Shown: piece after piece, positions 55,707 to 64,000 of the stretch | Position numbering within the stretch: the first letter of the stretch is position 1 | Layout of the letters: each line of letters begins with the position of its first letter | Source of the DNA: CAVVGZ01 sp963841845 | Lineage (GTDB): Bacteria > Chloroflexota > Anaerolineae > Anaerolineales > Anaerolineaceae | Assembly: GCA_963841845.1 (NCBI GenBank) | Contig: CAWJEG010000010.1 | Coordinates: 62,001 to 126,000 of the forward strand | Reading direction: 5' to 3' | DNA length: 64,000 nucleotides | Position numbers and translations under genes: made by a program | Notes under the pieces: generated by a model | What the model was told of the DNA's origin: nothing | What the model saw: only the letters and a program-made list of their open reading frames with translations | The model's database searches: none

Positions 55707-55854
55707 GAATATGGACCGAATTTCCAGGAGGGAAACAGCAGAATAATATTTTCCTTAGATAGGAATCCCTTTTAGATGGTGTAAATGAAAGATGCCGAAC
55801 GGGTTTTGCTTTAGATTTCTCATAGGAATGCACGCTCTGGGAACGATCAATCGC

Positions 55855-56133
55855 TTACTTCGCCTTATAAAGAGCCAGTTCCTCCCGTACCACGCTGCGC
55901 ACAAGCTCAATAAATGGGATATTCTGACTGTAGATATAATCCTTGAGGACCTGGTTGATCATGGTCTGGTAATTCCCGCCTCCCTGTTCGTTAACCTGAT
56001 TACGGAACCAATCCAGGACTTCCGAATCGAGACGGATAGTAATACGCTCCTTCCCTGCAGGCGTGGGAATGACCGCACCGCGTTTGCCTTTTGAAAAATC
56101 ATATTCCGGTTTCATATCATTTACTTCATCCAT
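55855..56133 (-). CDS. brnA: BrnA antitoxin
   Basis: 92 residues from ATG 56133 (AAGGA upstream). Ribbon-helix-helix protein: 'KERITIRLDSEVLDWFRNQ' and 'GGNYQTMINQVLKDYI' match BrnA. Overlaps the BrnT stop by eight nt. Binds and neutralises BrnT and represses the shared promoter. Confidence 0.9.
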   Translation of the reverse strand: MDEVNDMKPEYDFSKGKRGAVIPTPAGKERITIRLDSEVLDWFRNQVNEQGGGNYQTMINQVLKDYIYSQNIPFIELVRSVVREELALYKAK

Positions 56134-56407
56134 AGGACTGATCCTTATACATTTTACTTTCCGAAGTAGTCGCTTTGCGAGCTGAGATGATGCGTATGGC
56201 TTCATCGCGGTAGGTGTATACAACCAATAATACCCGGTCTTTCTCGCTCAATCCCAGGGTGATAAAGCGCCTCTCTCCGGGATGTATATTCTCAATGGTT
56301 AAAGCCAACTCATCCTCCAATGCGGTTACCGCTTCGGTAAAAGAGACCCCATGTTTTTTCAGGTTGATGATTTCTTTATGTGAATCCCATTCCAAGCGAG
56401 GATCCAT
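56126..56407 (-). CDS. brnT: BrnT family toxin
   Basis: 93 residues. 'LEWDSHKEIINLKKHGVSFTEA', 'ERRFITLGLSEKDRVLLVVYTYRDEAIRIISARKATTSE' are the BrnT signature, with the active-site Arg region 'ISARKA' intact. An RelE-fold ribonuclease that halts translation under stress. First gene of the pair. Confidence 0.92.
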   Translation of the reverse strand: MDPRLEWDSHKEIINLKKHGVSFTEAVTALEDELALTIENIHPGERRFITLGLSEKDRVLLVVYTYRDEAIRIISARKATTSESKMYKDQSYG

Positions 56408-56769
56408 TTATGTCCCTTTCATTCCATTATATGCACAATTGTACATACAGTCAAGAAACACACAGTCATTCCTCCCCATTTCGATAAGCAGAGCGACGGC
56501 AGGGCAATTTTTACCGTTTCTGCATCATGGCGGAGTAAGCCAAGCATCCAAGGACTCTTGCATGTGGGATAACTTGCGGCACCAAATCCTGTTTACCCTG
56601 CGAAAGTATCGGGTTTAGATTTTCCTCTTTAAATTAAACCAATAATGATCCTTTTCCCACACTGGAAATGCTCTGTTTTATTATTCCATTTTCAATTTGG
56701 GTAAAAATCAATCGCACCGGTAACTATGATTACCAACGGTTTTGGCAGTATTTTACGCTGCTCGATCGC
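56408..56769. other. Intergenic upstream of brnTA
   Basis: About 360 nt. Apart from the brnTA promoter at 56426-56454, I see nothing in it. Confidence 0.5.
56426..56454 (-). promoter_or_regulatory. brnTA promoter with operator in the spacer
   Basis: On the minus strand: TTGACT (56454-56449), 17-nt spacer, TATAAT (56431-56426). The spacer contains a 14-bp near-perfect palindrome, TGCACAATTGTACA (56432-56445), a likely BrnA binding site for autorepression. Confidence 0.75.
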
Positions 56770-57546
56770 CTACCTGCCCCCGGTGGCTTTGCGCATGCCA
56801 TGCAGGGCAGCAGCAGCGGACTGGGTGATGCCCACATAATCTACATAAGGGATGATGAAATTCAGACCGCGCTTAATCCAGGATGCATAATCTTCCAGCG
56901 TGCCGGCCACGAGGATGCCAACCGGAATATGGGCAGCATTGCACTTGCGGATGACAATTTGGATGGCATCCTGTACATCGGAGTGGGTTATTTCCAGCGG
57001 ATGACCCAGGGAGTAAGACAAATCCGCTGGACCGATGAAGATCGCGTCCACCCCCGCTACAGCCAGGATATCATCCAGGTTCTCCACCGCCAGGTAATGC
57101 TCCACCTGCAGCATGACAACCACGCGTTCATTGATGGTATGGACATATTCCCCGGTCTCAAAGAAGAAGTTGCTGGCATCTCGCGGGTTGAAGCCGCGCA
57201 CACCATCCGGCGGATAGCGGCAGGCAGCCACCGCCCGGCGGGCATCCTCCCCGGTCTGCAGGAGCGGCACCATGATCCCCTCGGCACCCAGGTCGAGGGC
57301 CTGCTTGATCAAGGCGGCATTGTTATCCGCCACACGGATAAGCGGCACCGTTCCGCGGGAGCGTATCACAGCTAGCAGGCTGCGCAGCGTTTCCGGGTTG
57401 AAGGGGGCATGTTCAGCATCCAGAATAAGCCATTCAAAACCGACATTGCATACAATGGCAGACACCATTGGATCGGTGCTGGTAACAAATGCCCCAAAAC
57501 TGGGAGTTTCACTGTGCCAGATTTCTTTCAATTCTTTGCCGTTCAT
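56770..57546 (-). CDS. HpcH/HpaI-family aldolase
   Basis: 258 residues. Class II pyruvate aldolase: 'WLILDAEHAPFNPETLRSLL' (catalytic His), 'PLIRVADNNAALIKQALDLGAEGIMVPLLQ' (Arg and helix), 'VEHYLAVENLDDILAVAGVDAIFIGPADLS' with the metal-binding Glu and Asp. Cleaves 4-hydroxy-2-oxo acids such as HHED or KDR. No sugar-acid operon is visible alongside, so the substrate is unclear. Confidence 0.92.
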   Translation of the reverse strand: MNGKELKEIWHSETPSFGAFVTSTDPMVSAIVCNVGFEWLILDAEHAPFNPETLRSLLAVIRSRGTVPLIRVADNNAALIKQALDLGAEGIMVPLLQTGEDARRAVAACRYPPDGVRGFNPRDASNFFFETGEYVHTINERVVVMLQVEHYLAVENLDDILAVAGVDAIFIGPADLSYSLGHPLEITHSDVQDAIQIVIRKCNAAHIPVGILVAGTLEDYASWIKRGLNFIIPYVDYVGITQSAAAALHGMRKATGGR

Positions 57547-57620
57547 TTTTTTCTCCGATTCAGTATTAATGGAATATCATAACTTGGTTAGCCGTCCAAA
57601 AATGGGTAGGGGTTCAATCA

Positions 57621-58385
57621 TCACTTGACGGAGGACTTGACCCGCCAGACCTGGTATAAACCCAGGCGTCCGCCCTCCCCATCCGACTCAAATTCTTCAA
57701 GGATATCAAAACCCGTTCGTGCTGCCAACTCTTCAAGCTCCGGGCGGGAAAAGAGGTGCACATAACGCAAGCCTGTCCGTTCGGGCTCACCCGGCAGGGT
57801 GTAACGCCAGTCAAGCAAGGTATCTCCCGCTTCCACATCCTCTTCTGCCAGGCCGATTGTCTGCCAGGGCTGGCGGCGGGCCATCAGGCGCGGGCTGTGC
57901 TGGAACTGCCAGTTGGAGTGGATGAATAAACTGCCTGGAAGGAGCAGGGAGTGCACCTGATGAAGTACCCGGGTGCGCAGCTGCCCGTCTGGCAGGTGGT
58001 GCAGGGCGGCAAAAGCCAGAACACCATTAAAGGACTGCTGCGGTAATTTTTCCGGCCAATCCGGCTCAAACAAATTCGCAGTTGAAAAGTCCACCTTCAG
58101 GTTCCCTGGCAGAGGATGAGGAAGGGCGCGGCGGGCTTCTTCCAGCAGCTCATCACTGAAATCCACGCCAAGATAGCTGCCCGTGGGCCGGCGGCGCGCC
58201 CACTCGGCTGCCAAAGCACCGCTGCCGCAGCCAATATCCAGCCAATCCCCACCCGGAGGAAGCTGGTCAAGAATGCGGCGTACACCGGACTGGATGCGCC
58301 GGCGTGTGACTGCGAAGGCCGGAGCAAAGCTCTGGTAAAATTCTAAATTGAGATCAACCAACCGGGCGGCTGTTTCCGGGCGCAT
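57621..58385 (-). CDS. Class I SAM-dependent methyltransferase
   Basis: 254 residues from ATG 58385. AdoMet motif I 'WLDIGCGSGALAAEWA', 'LGVDFSDELLEEARR', and post-I 'NGVLAFAALHHLP'. The TATAAT at 58394-58389 is so close to the ATG that the mRNA may be leaderless. Substrate unknown. Divergent from the Elp3 gene. Confidence 0.88.
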   Translation of the reverse strand: MRPETAARLVDLNLEFYQSFAPAFAVTRRRIQSGVRRILDQLPPGGDWLDIGCGSGALAAEWARRRPTGSYLGVDFSDELLEEARRALPHPLPGNLKVDFSTANLFEPDWPEKLPQQSFNGVLAFAALHHLPDGQLRTRVLHQVHSLLLPGSLFIHSNWQFQHSPRLMARRQPWQTIGLAEEDVEAGDTLLDWRYTLPGEPERTGLRYVHLFSRPELEELAARTGFDILEEFESDGEGGRLGLYQVWRVKSSVK

Positions 58386-58457
58386 ACCTATATTATAAGG
58401 TTGGCATGGTTGCAAGAACAACTTGCAGGAAGCTGGTTGGTCTGTCTGGACAGAATA

Positions 58458-60092
58458 ATGAAACGTGACCGCTGGTACGAAAACAAAAAAATAACTCCGG
58501 AGAAGCTGGAACTTGCACGCCTGATCCTTGAAGATGTGGGCGGCGGGATGGATGTACTCAAATCCATGCAGCGCCATCCCATGGCGGAGGGAGGTTACAT
58601 CGGCAAGCAGGTGCTGGTGGCTGCTTACCGGGACCTGGTGGAGAGCGGAGAATGGGAGGCGGATGAGGGCGTGATGAGCCGCATCCGGATGAAACCGGTA
58701 CGCTCCCTTTCCGGAGTGACGGTGGTGACGGTGCTCACCAAACCCTATCCCTGCCCTGGAAAATGCATTTTTTGCCCGGATGATGTGCGCATGCCCAAGA
58801 GTTATTTTCCCGATGAACCGGGAGCGGCGCGTGCTTTTCAGAACGATTTTGACCCCTACCTGCAGGTGAGCTCACGCCTGGAAGCGCTGAACGCTGTCGG
58901 TCATCCAACCGATAAAATTGAGCTGCTGATCCTGGGGGGAACCTGGTCGGTTTACCCCAGGACATACCAGAGCAGGTTCGTCCAGCGCTGCCTGGATGCT
59001 TTAAACGACCGGGACTCCACCGACCTGGAAGAAGCCAAAGGGATCAATGAAAGTGCCCCACACCGCAACGTCGGCCTGGTGATTGAAACCAGACCGGACG
59101 AAATAAATCCCGAAGAGCTGGCCTGGCTGCGCCGCCTGGGTGTTACCAAGGTACAGATGGGGGTTCAAAGCCTGGACGATACAATTTTAAAGCGCAACCT
59201 GCGCGGCCATACGGTTCTCGATTCATTGAGGGCCTGCTCCCTGCTGCGGGCAGCCGGATTCAAGATTGTCTTGCACTGGATGCCCAACATGCTGGGAGCA
59301 ACCTTAGCCAGCGATGGGGAGGATTTTTCGCGTTTATGGCTTTCTGCCAGCCAGGGCTGGGGTCTTAACCCGGATGAAATCAAGATTTACCCGACCCAAC
59401 TGCTGGAAAACACTGCCCTGCATGAATCATGGCTAGGCGGAGCGTACCAGCCGTACCCCACGGAGGAGCTGATCCAGCTCATCGCCGATCTTAAACCCGG
59501 TGTCCCCGAGTACTGCCGCATTAACCGGATTATCCGTGATATTCCCTCTTCGCATGTCGTGGAAGGCAACCGCCGTACCAGCCTCAGGGAAGATGTGCGC
59601 GCAGAGTTGAAAAAACGCGGACAATCCTGCCACTGCATCCGCTGCCGAGAGGTTCGGAAAAAGATGGTCAGCGCAGAGAGCCTGCAGCTCAATGACCGGG
59701 TATACGATGCTGCCTGTGCGGAAGAGCATTTTTTATCCTTCGATACTACGGAAGGCGGATTGGCAGGTTATCTGCGCCTGTCCCTGCCGGTAGCGGTGGA
59801 AAATGTGCCACCAGCGTTACGAACGAAAGGCTGGATCGATTTTGCAGACCTGCGGGGGGCAGCCATTATCCGTGAGGTGCATATCTACGGGCAGTCGCTG
59901 CCGGTGGGTGAGGAATTAGCCGGGGCGGCGCAGCACAGCGGCCTGGGGACGGCTTTGCTTGCCAGGGCGGAGCAAATTGCCAGGCAGAAAGGTTTTTACA
60001 GGCTGGCGGTGATCTCTGCCATCGGCACCCATCATTACTACGCCGGGCGCGGCTTTCAACGAGGCGAACTCTATATGTTCAAGGATCTATAG
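58458..60092 (+). CDS. Elp3-family radical SAM / GNAT protein (tRNA U34 modification)
   Basis: 544 residues from ATG 58458 (a longer frame begins at 58401). Radical SAM domain: '...YPCPGKCIFCPDD' (Cys-x3-Cys-x2-Cys), then 'IELLILGGTWSVYP' and 'VIETRPDEINPEELAWLRRLGVTKVQMGVQSLDD'. C-terminal GNAT domain: 'IIREVHIYGQSLPVG', 'AAQHSGLGTALLARAEQIA', 'AVISAIGTHHYYAGRGF'. This is the full bacterial/archaeal Elp3 architecture, acting on wobble uridine with acetyl-CoA and SAM. Nine nt before the GNAT gene. Confidence 0.95.
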   Translation: MKRDRWYENKKITPEKLELARLILEDVGGGMDVLKSMQRHPMAEGGYIGKQVLVAAYRDLVESGEWEADEGVMSRIRMKPVRSLSGVTVVTVLTKPYPCPGKCIFCPDDVRMPKSYFPDEPGAARAFQNDFDPYLQVSSRLEALNAVGHPTDKIELLILGGTWSVYPRTYQSRFVQRCLDALNDRDSTDLEEAKGINESAPHRNVGLVIETRPDEINPEELAWLRRLGVTKVQMGVQSLDDTILKRNLRGHTVLDSLRACSLLRAAGFKIVLHWMPNMLGATLASDGEDFSRLWLSASQGWGLNPDEIKIYPTQLLENTALHESWLGGAYQPYPTEELIQLIADLKPGVPEYCRINRIIRDIPSSHVVEGNRRTSLREDVRAELKKRGQSCHCIRCREVRKKMVSAESLQLNDRVYDAACAEEHFLSFDTTEGGLAGYLRLSLPVAVENVPPALRTKGWIDFADLRGAAIIREVHIYGQSLPVGEELAGAAQHSGLGTALLARAEQIARQKGFYRLAVISAIGTHHYYAGRGFQRGELYMFKDL

Positions 60093-60100
60093 AAGGAAAT

Positions 60101-60614
60101 ATGGTACCTATACGACAGGAACAAACTCAAGATATTGCTGGCATATACCAGGTCAACTCCTTGGCTTTTGAAAGTAATCTGGAGGCAGAAATTGTCAATA
60201 AACTGCGCAAGCCGCGGCGCGGTTACCCTCTCCCTGGTAGCAGAACTGGACGGTAATATCGTGGGGCATATCTTATTCACACCAATCCGGATCGTTACCC
60301 CTGGAGGAGAAAGCAGCGCGGTCGGGTTGGGACCAATGGCCGTCCTGCCTGCTTACCAGAGGCAGGGTATCGGCAGCCAGCTAATTGAGTATGGATTATC
60401 TGAATGTAAAAAGATGGACACGACATTGGTCATCGTGCTGGGTCACCCGGATTACTATCCCCGTTTTGGATTCCAAAAAGCTTCGATTTTTGGAATTCGC
60501 TGCCAGGAAACTGTCCCGGAGGATGCTTTTATGCTGGCAGAGCTGGCAGAAGGTGCCGCCCAGGGATTTTCAAACGGGGTGGTTTATTACCAGCCGGAGT
60601 TCTGGGAAGAATAA
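60101..60614 (+). CDS. GNAT N-acetyltransferase (YhbS-like), frameshifted near 60209
   Basis: About 170 residues after repair. Start ATG 60101 with AAGGA upstream; first part 'MVPIRQEQTQDIAGIYQ' and 'SLEAEI'-like region, then removal of one A at 60209-60210 gives 'NKLRSRGAVTLSLVAELDG'. Acetyl-CoA site 'LGPMAVLPAYQRQGIGSQLIEYG' and 'VIVLGHPDYYPRFGF' are the YhbS signature. Substrate unknown. Followed by a terminator. Confidence 0.83.
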
Positions 60615-60634
60615 TCCATTTCAAGTTAAAATGT

Positions 60635-60663
60635 AAATCCCTGGCGGAGCGCCAGGGATTTTT
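60635..60663 (+). terminator. Rho-independent terminator
   Basis: Perfect 12-bp stem AAATCCCTGGCG / CGCCAGGGATTT with a GAG loop, then TT. Serves the Elp3-GNAT unit and lies just before the convergent gene at 60681. Confidence 0.9.
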
Positions 60664-60680
60664 AGATTGCTGCAATTGGA

Positions 60681-61718
60681 CTATTTAGCGCCTGTAAGCA
60701 ATTTTAAAAGTGTGTTCAGGACGATCTTGGATGACTGTTCGCGATGGGACGATCCGCTCATCTGGGTGGCACCCACGAAGGCATTTAGAAGCGCTTCAAC
60801 GGTGCCCTGTCCCTTCTGCTTGGCTTTCATATAAGCCATGGCCGCCGTAAGCAAGTCGGCAGCATCCAATCCGGAATCGGGTTTTTGGGAACTCCCGCCA
60901 GATTGTGCGGTGCCACCGCCCATCATCCCTGACAGCAGGGACCCCAACATGTCGGATGAGCCGGACTGTGAGGAAGGCTTGCCCGTTTGTCCCCCGCCCA
61001 GCAGGTCTGCAAGGTCGGGTCCGCCTCCAGACTGCCCGCCGCCGCCCATCATCCCGGACAGCAGGGATCCTAACATATCGGTTGAGCCAGACTGCGGGGC
61101 AGGTTTGCTGGTTTGCCCGCCGCCCAGCAGGTCAGCGAGGTCAGGTCCCCCTCCGGATTGGCCAGCACCACCGCCCATCATCCCGGACAGCAGGGATCCT
61201 AACATATCTGTTGAGCCAGACTGCGGGGCAGGCTTGCTGGTTTGTCCCCCGCCCAGCAGGTCTGCAAGGTCGGGTCCATCTCCAGACTGCCCGCCGCCCC
61301 CGCCCATCATCCCGGACAGGAGGGATCCTAACATGTCGGATGTGCCGGTTTGAGCAGCCGGTTTAGCGGGTTTTTCGGCGCCCATCAGGGTTGATACCAG
61401 GCTCATTAAATTATCGGAATCTACTTTTTTCCCTTTAAACTCCTGGGAGGCGGTGACTAATCCTTGCTGATAGATCTTTGCAGAAGCACTGCTGGAACCC
61501 TGCCCGAGCCTTTCGGCTGCATAAGCAAGTTGTTCGGATGGTTCAGCAGTCTTCTTTGCCTTCACCGCTTTGGTGATGGTGTCGAAGATTTCCACCATGT
61601 TATCGCCGTGATCGTGATTATAGTCATCCGATCGGTTTAAATCCTGGCGATTGGCAGCCAATTCCCTGGTTACAGCACCAAACATATTGGCTAAATTGAC
61701 ACTTTTAGGCTTCGCCAT
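60681..61718 (-). CDS. DAK2-like domain protein with four Gly/Leu-rich repeats
   Basis: 345 residues, no signal peptide. Residues 1-110 contain 'SDDYNHDHGDNMVEIFDTI' and 'LGQGSSSASAKIYQQGL', which resemble DhaL/DAK2 ('xDGDHGxNMxxGF', 'GGSSGxLYG'); the fold assignment is inferred. Residues about 125-290 are four copies of a 42-43 residue unit built around 'DMLGSLLSGMMGGG' and 'GPDLADLLGGGQ'. The last 60 residues form a helical domain. Starts 13 nt after the LysM gene, so they are co-transcribed. Function unknown. Confidence 0.65.
   Translation of the reverse strand: MAKPKSVNLANMFGAVTRELAANRQDLNRSDDYNHDHGDNMVEIFDTITKAVKAKKTAEPSEQLAYAAERLGQGSSSASAKIYQQGLVTASQEFKGKKVDSDNLMSLVSTLMGAEKPAKPAAQTGTSDMLGSLLSGMMGGGGGQSGDGPDLADLLGGGQTSKPAPQSGSTDMLGSLLSGMMGGGAGQSGGGPDLADLLGGGQTSKPAPQSGSTDMLGSLLSGMMGGGGQSGGGPDLADLLGGGQTGKPSSQSGSSDMLGSLLSGMMGGGTAQSGGSSQKPDSGLDAADLLTAAMAYMKAKQKGQGTVEALLNAFVGATQMSGSSHREQSSKIVLNTLLKLLTGAK
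60915..61345 (-). repeat. Four tandem 126-129-bp coding repeats
   Basis: The same motif recurs with starts at 60921, 61047, 61176 and 61305 ('CATCATCCCGGACAGCAGGG' on the plus strand), spaced 126, 129 and 129 bp. The repeats stay in frame and inside the coding region. Confidence 0.85.
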
Positions 61719-61730
61719 CGGTTTAAGTCC

Positions 61731-62270
61731 CTAATCCTTTTTCAGCTCTTCGGGTAATTCCGGGATATTGAGCACCTGGCCGGGTTTTATCATGCCGGCA
61801 TTGGGAATGGTTTCGATATTGGCGGCATGAATGACTTCCCAATAAGGGCGGGTTGCATTGCCGTAATACTTCAGGGCAATATGACTGAGGGTTTCATCTG
61901 CCGCCACGGTATGCTCGGCAATAAACTTGGGTGTCTGTGCCGCAGCCTGCGCTGCTGCAGCAGCCTGGACTTTAATTTCAGCCCGTTTGCGATCTTCCTC
62001 TGCTTCTTTGAGGCGCGCCTCTGCCGCCCTTTGCTCTGCCAGAGCCTGCTCTTTTTTCCTGGCGGCTTCTTCTTCAAGCTGCTTTTGGACTTCTTCTTCA
62101 GTTTTTTCTTTGGCCATCTTGGCAGCCTGGGCATCCGCCATAGCTTTTAATTCTGCATCATGAGCGGCCTGCTTAGCGGCTGCTGCTGCTTCCTTCTCAT
62201 CACGATTGGTTAAGGCATCCATCGCTTTCTGGAATAAGCTTTTTTTCTTTTTTGGTTGTTCTGTTGGCAT
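61731..62270 (-). CDS. Coiled-coil LysM-domain protein without signal peptide
   Basis: 179 residues. Residues 1-18 are basic ('KKKKSLFQKAMDAL'), 30-115 are a long Ala/Glu/Lys coiled coil, and 120-175 a LysM domain: 'EHTVAADETLSHIALKYYGN', 'YWEVIHAANIETIPNAGMIKPGQVLNIPE'. LysM usually binds peptidoglycan outside the cell, but no secretion signal is present. First gene of a pair with the repeat protein. Confidence 0.85.
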   Translation of the reverse strand: MPTEQPKKKKSLFQKAMDALTNRDEKEAAAAAKQAAHDAELKAMADAQAAKMAKEKTEEEVQKQLEEEAARKKEQALAEQRAAEARLKEAEEDRKRAEIKVQAAAAAQAAAQTPKFIAEHTVAADETLSHIALKYYGNATRPYWEVIHAANIETIPNAGMIKPGQVLNIPELPEELKKD

Positions 62271-62468
62271 AGTAAAATCCTTTCTTGATATAACTACCTG
62301 AATATGTATAAAAAATTAATTAAGGAAGAGGTGTTCAGCTATCCTTGTCACAAGATTAATGATACAGTAAACTCCGCCACATCACAAGTTTTTCAAATTT
62401 CAGCGGATTAGACCCTTCCCCTTTGAAATTTTTACGATCAACAAATTCAGACAAATGGGTATATCGTG

Positions 62469-63797
62469 TCACTCTGGATAGATCTGATCATACACCTGGG
62501 GGGCATATTTTCTGACCATATCAGCATCAAGGGCATTTTTGGTACATATTTCAGCATACAAATCCACGCTGGGTCGCCGGATGCGCTGCTGCCCTTCGCC
62601 TAAACCCCATAAGCCAAAACGCTGCGACCATCCACGCTCCCACTCAAAGTTATCCACCAGCGTCCAGTAAAAATACCCTTTGACCTGTACATCGTGGTTT
62701 AAATTGCGCCAGATTTTATGCAGGTGTTCGATGATGTAGCGCGGGCGTAAGATATCGGTATCATCTTCCACACCATTTTCGGTGATCAGGACCGGCAGGT
62801 TGAATTTCTTTGCCCATTTGAGGGCTTCCCCAATACCACCAGGGAGGTTGGCAAGAAAACCTGTCGGACTGACCAGAGCACCTTCCGGAAATGAACGCCG
62901 GTGAAAGAAATCGGTCCGGGCGGCAGGTGCGAACTCCACCTGTTCCCCCGTGTAATAATTCAACCCAAAATAATCCTGGGTCCCGGCAGCCTCTTTGACC
63001 TGAACTGATTTAGTGAGGAAGCGCAGGCGGCCTGTTTGCAAGGCGGCCGGGAAGGCATCATTAAAATTACCGGAAACCAGGTTGGCCACAATCGAATCCG
63101 GGGGAAACCAGCTTCGTTTCGGCCAGAATGCACGGTAATGGATGCAGGTACCCACACGGGCTTGTTTCTGAATTTTGTGAATGGCATGATATGCGGCTGC
63201 ATGGGCACGCACAAGGTTGGTGAGAACCCGGAAAGCGCTACCCAAGTCATTTTTACCAGGGGGAAAACCACCTCCCAGGTACCCGCCATATACATAGACA
63301 TTGGGCTCATTAATGGTAAGCCACAGGCTGGTATATTCCTTCAGCGCCTCAACCGTCTTACTCACATACTTTTCAAATAACCCGGGTGAATCATCCATTT
63401 CCCAGCCGCCCATTTCAGCAAACCAGAGCGGATCGGTAAAGTGATGCAGGGTTACCAGGGGTGTCAGCTTGCGGTCGTACATCCCCCGCAAAATCCTGCG
63501 GTAGGTTTCCAGGGCGGCTTCATCCCAGCACCCTGGCTGCGGCTGGATGCGGCTCCATTCAATGGAGAGACGGTGGGCATTCTGGCCTGTCTCTGCGGCA
63601 CGATCCAGGTCCTCTTTCCAGCGCCCTCCCCACCAGTTGCACGCCAGTCCGGCGCGGTCCCCGTTGATGATTCTGCCGGATTCCTGTTCCCAGGCATACC
63701 AGTTATTGTTGGTACTGCTGCCCTCCACCTGGTATGCAGAAGTGGCGGTACCCCACAAAAAACCGTGGGGGAATACAAAGGTGGCTTCTGGCGGCAT
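62469..63797 (-). CDS. GH1 beta-glucosidase
   Basis: 442 residues, full length for family GH1. N-terminal 'FPHGFLWGTATSAYQVEG', acid/base Glu in 'WLTINEPNVYV', nucleophile Glu in 'VLITENGVEDD', and 'YFYWTLVDNFEWERGW' at the end. No signal peptide: cytoplasmic hydrolysis of beta-glucosides or beta-galactosides. Upstream 200 nt to the window edge shows no clear gene. Confidence 0.96.
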   Translation of the reverse strand: MPPEATFVFPHGFLWGTATSAYQVEGSSTNNNWYAWEQESGRIINGDRAGLACNWWGGRWKEDLDRAAETGQNAHRLSIEWSRIQPQPGCWDEAALETYRRILRGMYDRKLTPLVTLHHFTDPLWFAEMGGWEMDDSPGLFEKYVSKTVEALKEYTSLWLTINEPNVYVYGGYLGGGFPPGKNDLGSAFRVLTNLVRAHAAAYHAIHKIQKQARVGTCIHYRAFWPKRSWFPPDSIVANLVSGNFNDAFPAALQTGRLRFLTKSVQVKEAAGTQDYFGLNYYTGEQVEFAPAARTDFFHRRSFPEGALVSPTGFLANLPGGIGEALKWAKKFNLPVLITENGVEDDTDILRPRYIIEHLHKIWRNLNHDVQVKGYFYWTLVDNFEWERGWSQRFGLWGLGEGQQRIRRPSVDLYAEICTKNALDADMVRKYAPQVYDQIYPE

Positions 63798-64000
63798 ATC
63801 CTACCTCCCGAATCGAAGCCTGGTGGTCATCCTGCCTGACAGGGAAATGATTGCAAGAGATACCAGGCATTCCTTAATGGATCACCTATAAATTTGGTGA
63901 ATTGATAGTAATGGTACGGCAATTTCTTTCTTTTATTGCATTAAAATATACATGTAATCCAAACAATTGTATGCTATTCTATCTGGCGGCGGTAAAAATG

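Overview
The window looks like chromosomal DNA of a bacterium of the phylum Chloroflexota, most likely class Anaerolineae. This is inferred from gene content, not from a marker gene. The signs are many lipoproteins with Pro/Ala/Glu-rich linkers, an FMN-riboswitch-controlled NMT1/THI5-type ABC transporter (the RibXY kind described in Chloroflexi), WD40 and fasciclin lipoproteins, an acetyl-type MetA and a GerW protein without other sporulation genes. I see no rRNA, tRNA, prophage or CRISPR array. Mobile DNA is limited to one decayed IS1182-like fragment near 7.64 kb.

Layout. 0-5.3 kb: end of a methyltransferase, a YgjP-type metallopeptidase, a LuxR-type regulator, a membrane protein with a GT39 glycosyltransferase, and a DedA protein. 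5.7-7.6 kb: a four-domain fasciclin lipoprotein gene carrying at least six indel events. 8.1-11.2 kb: a CelD-like acetyltransferase and a WD40 lipoprotein. 11.7-17.2 kb: an efflux operon (adaptor, ATPase, double MacB-type permease, second adaptor). 17.5-20.9 kb: M1 peptidase and CapA lipoproteins. 21.2-29.6 kb: two GerW-like proteins, a toroid protein, a ZIP transporter, gatCA, an ArsR regulator, a lipoprotein serpin and an M24 peptidase. 29.6-35.5 kb: an Opp/Dpp peptide importer that appears to share an operon with the M24 peptidase. 36-48.8 kb: SGNH hydrolase, flavoprotein, TerC, a metF-aspartokinase-metA methionine operon, CBS and MBL-fold proteins, HAD, SDR, a membrane-tethered ferrochelatase-like gene interrupted by an in-frame TAA, and a cold-shock protein. 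48.9-51.95 kb: an FMN riboswitch with promoter and terminator ahead of a predicted riboflavin ABC importer. 52-64 kb: phospholipase D lipoprotein, a second LuxR regulator, a 28-residue membrane peptide, M20 amidohydrolase, BrnTA toxin-antitoxin, HpcH aldolase, methyltransferase, Elp3, GNAT, a DAK2-like repeat protein paired with a LysM coiled-coil protein, and a GH1 beta-glucosidase.

Peptide use is one theme: an Opp importer with an Xaa-Pro-type peptidase, secreted M1 peptidase, M20 hydrolase and serpin. Methionine and riboflavin supply are the two clearest pathways.

Caution on sequence quality. At least nine genes are split by small indels, mostly single-base insertions, and one by a stop codon. 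Each joins smoothly when one base is removed or added. Indel-prone assembly is the simplest explanation. I annotate these as whole genes and mark the break positions.
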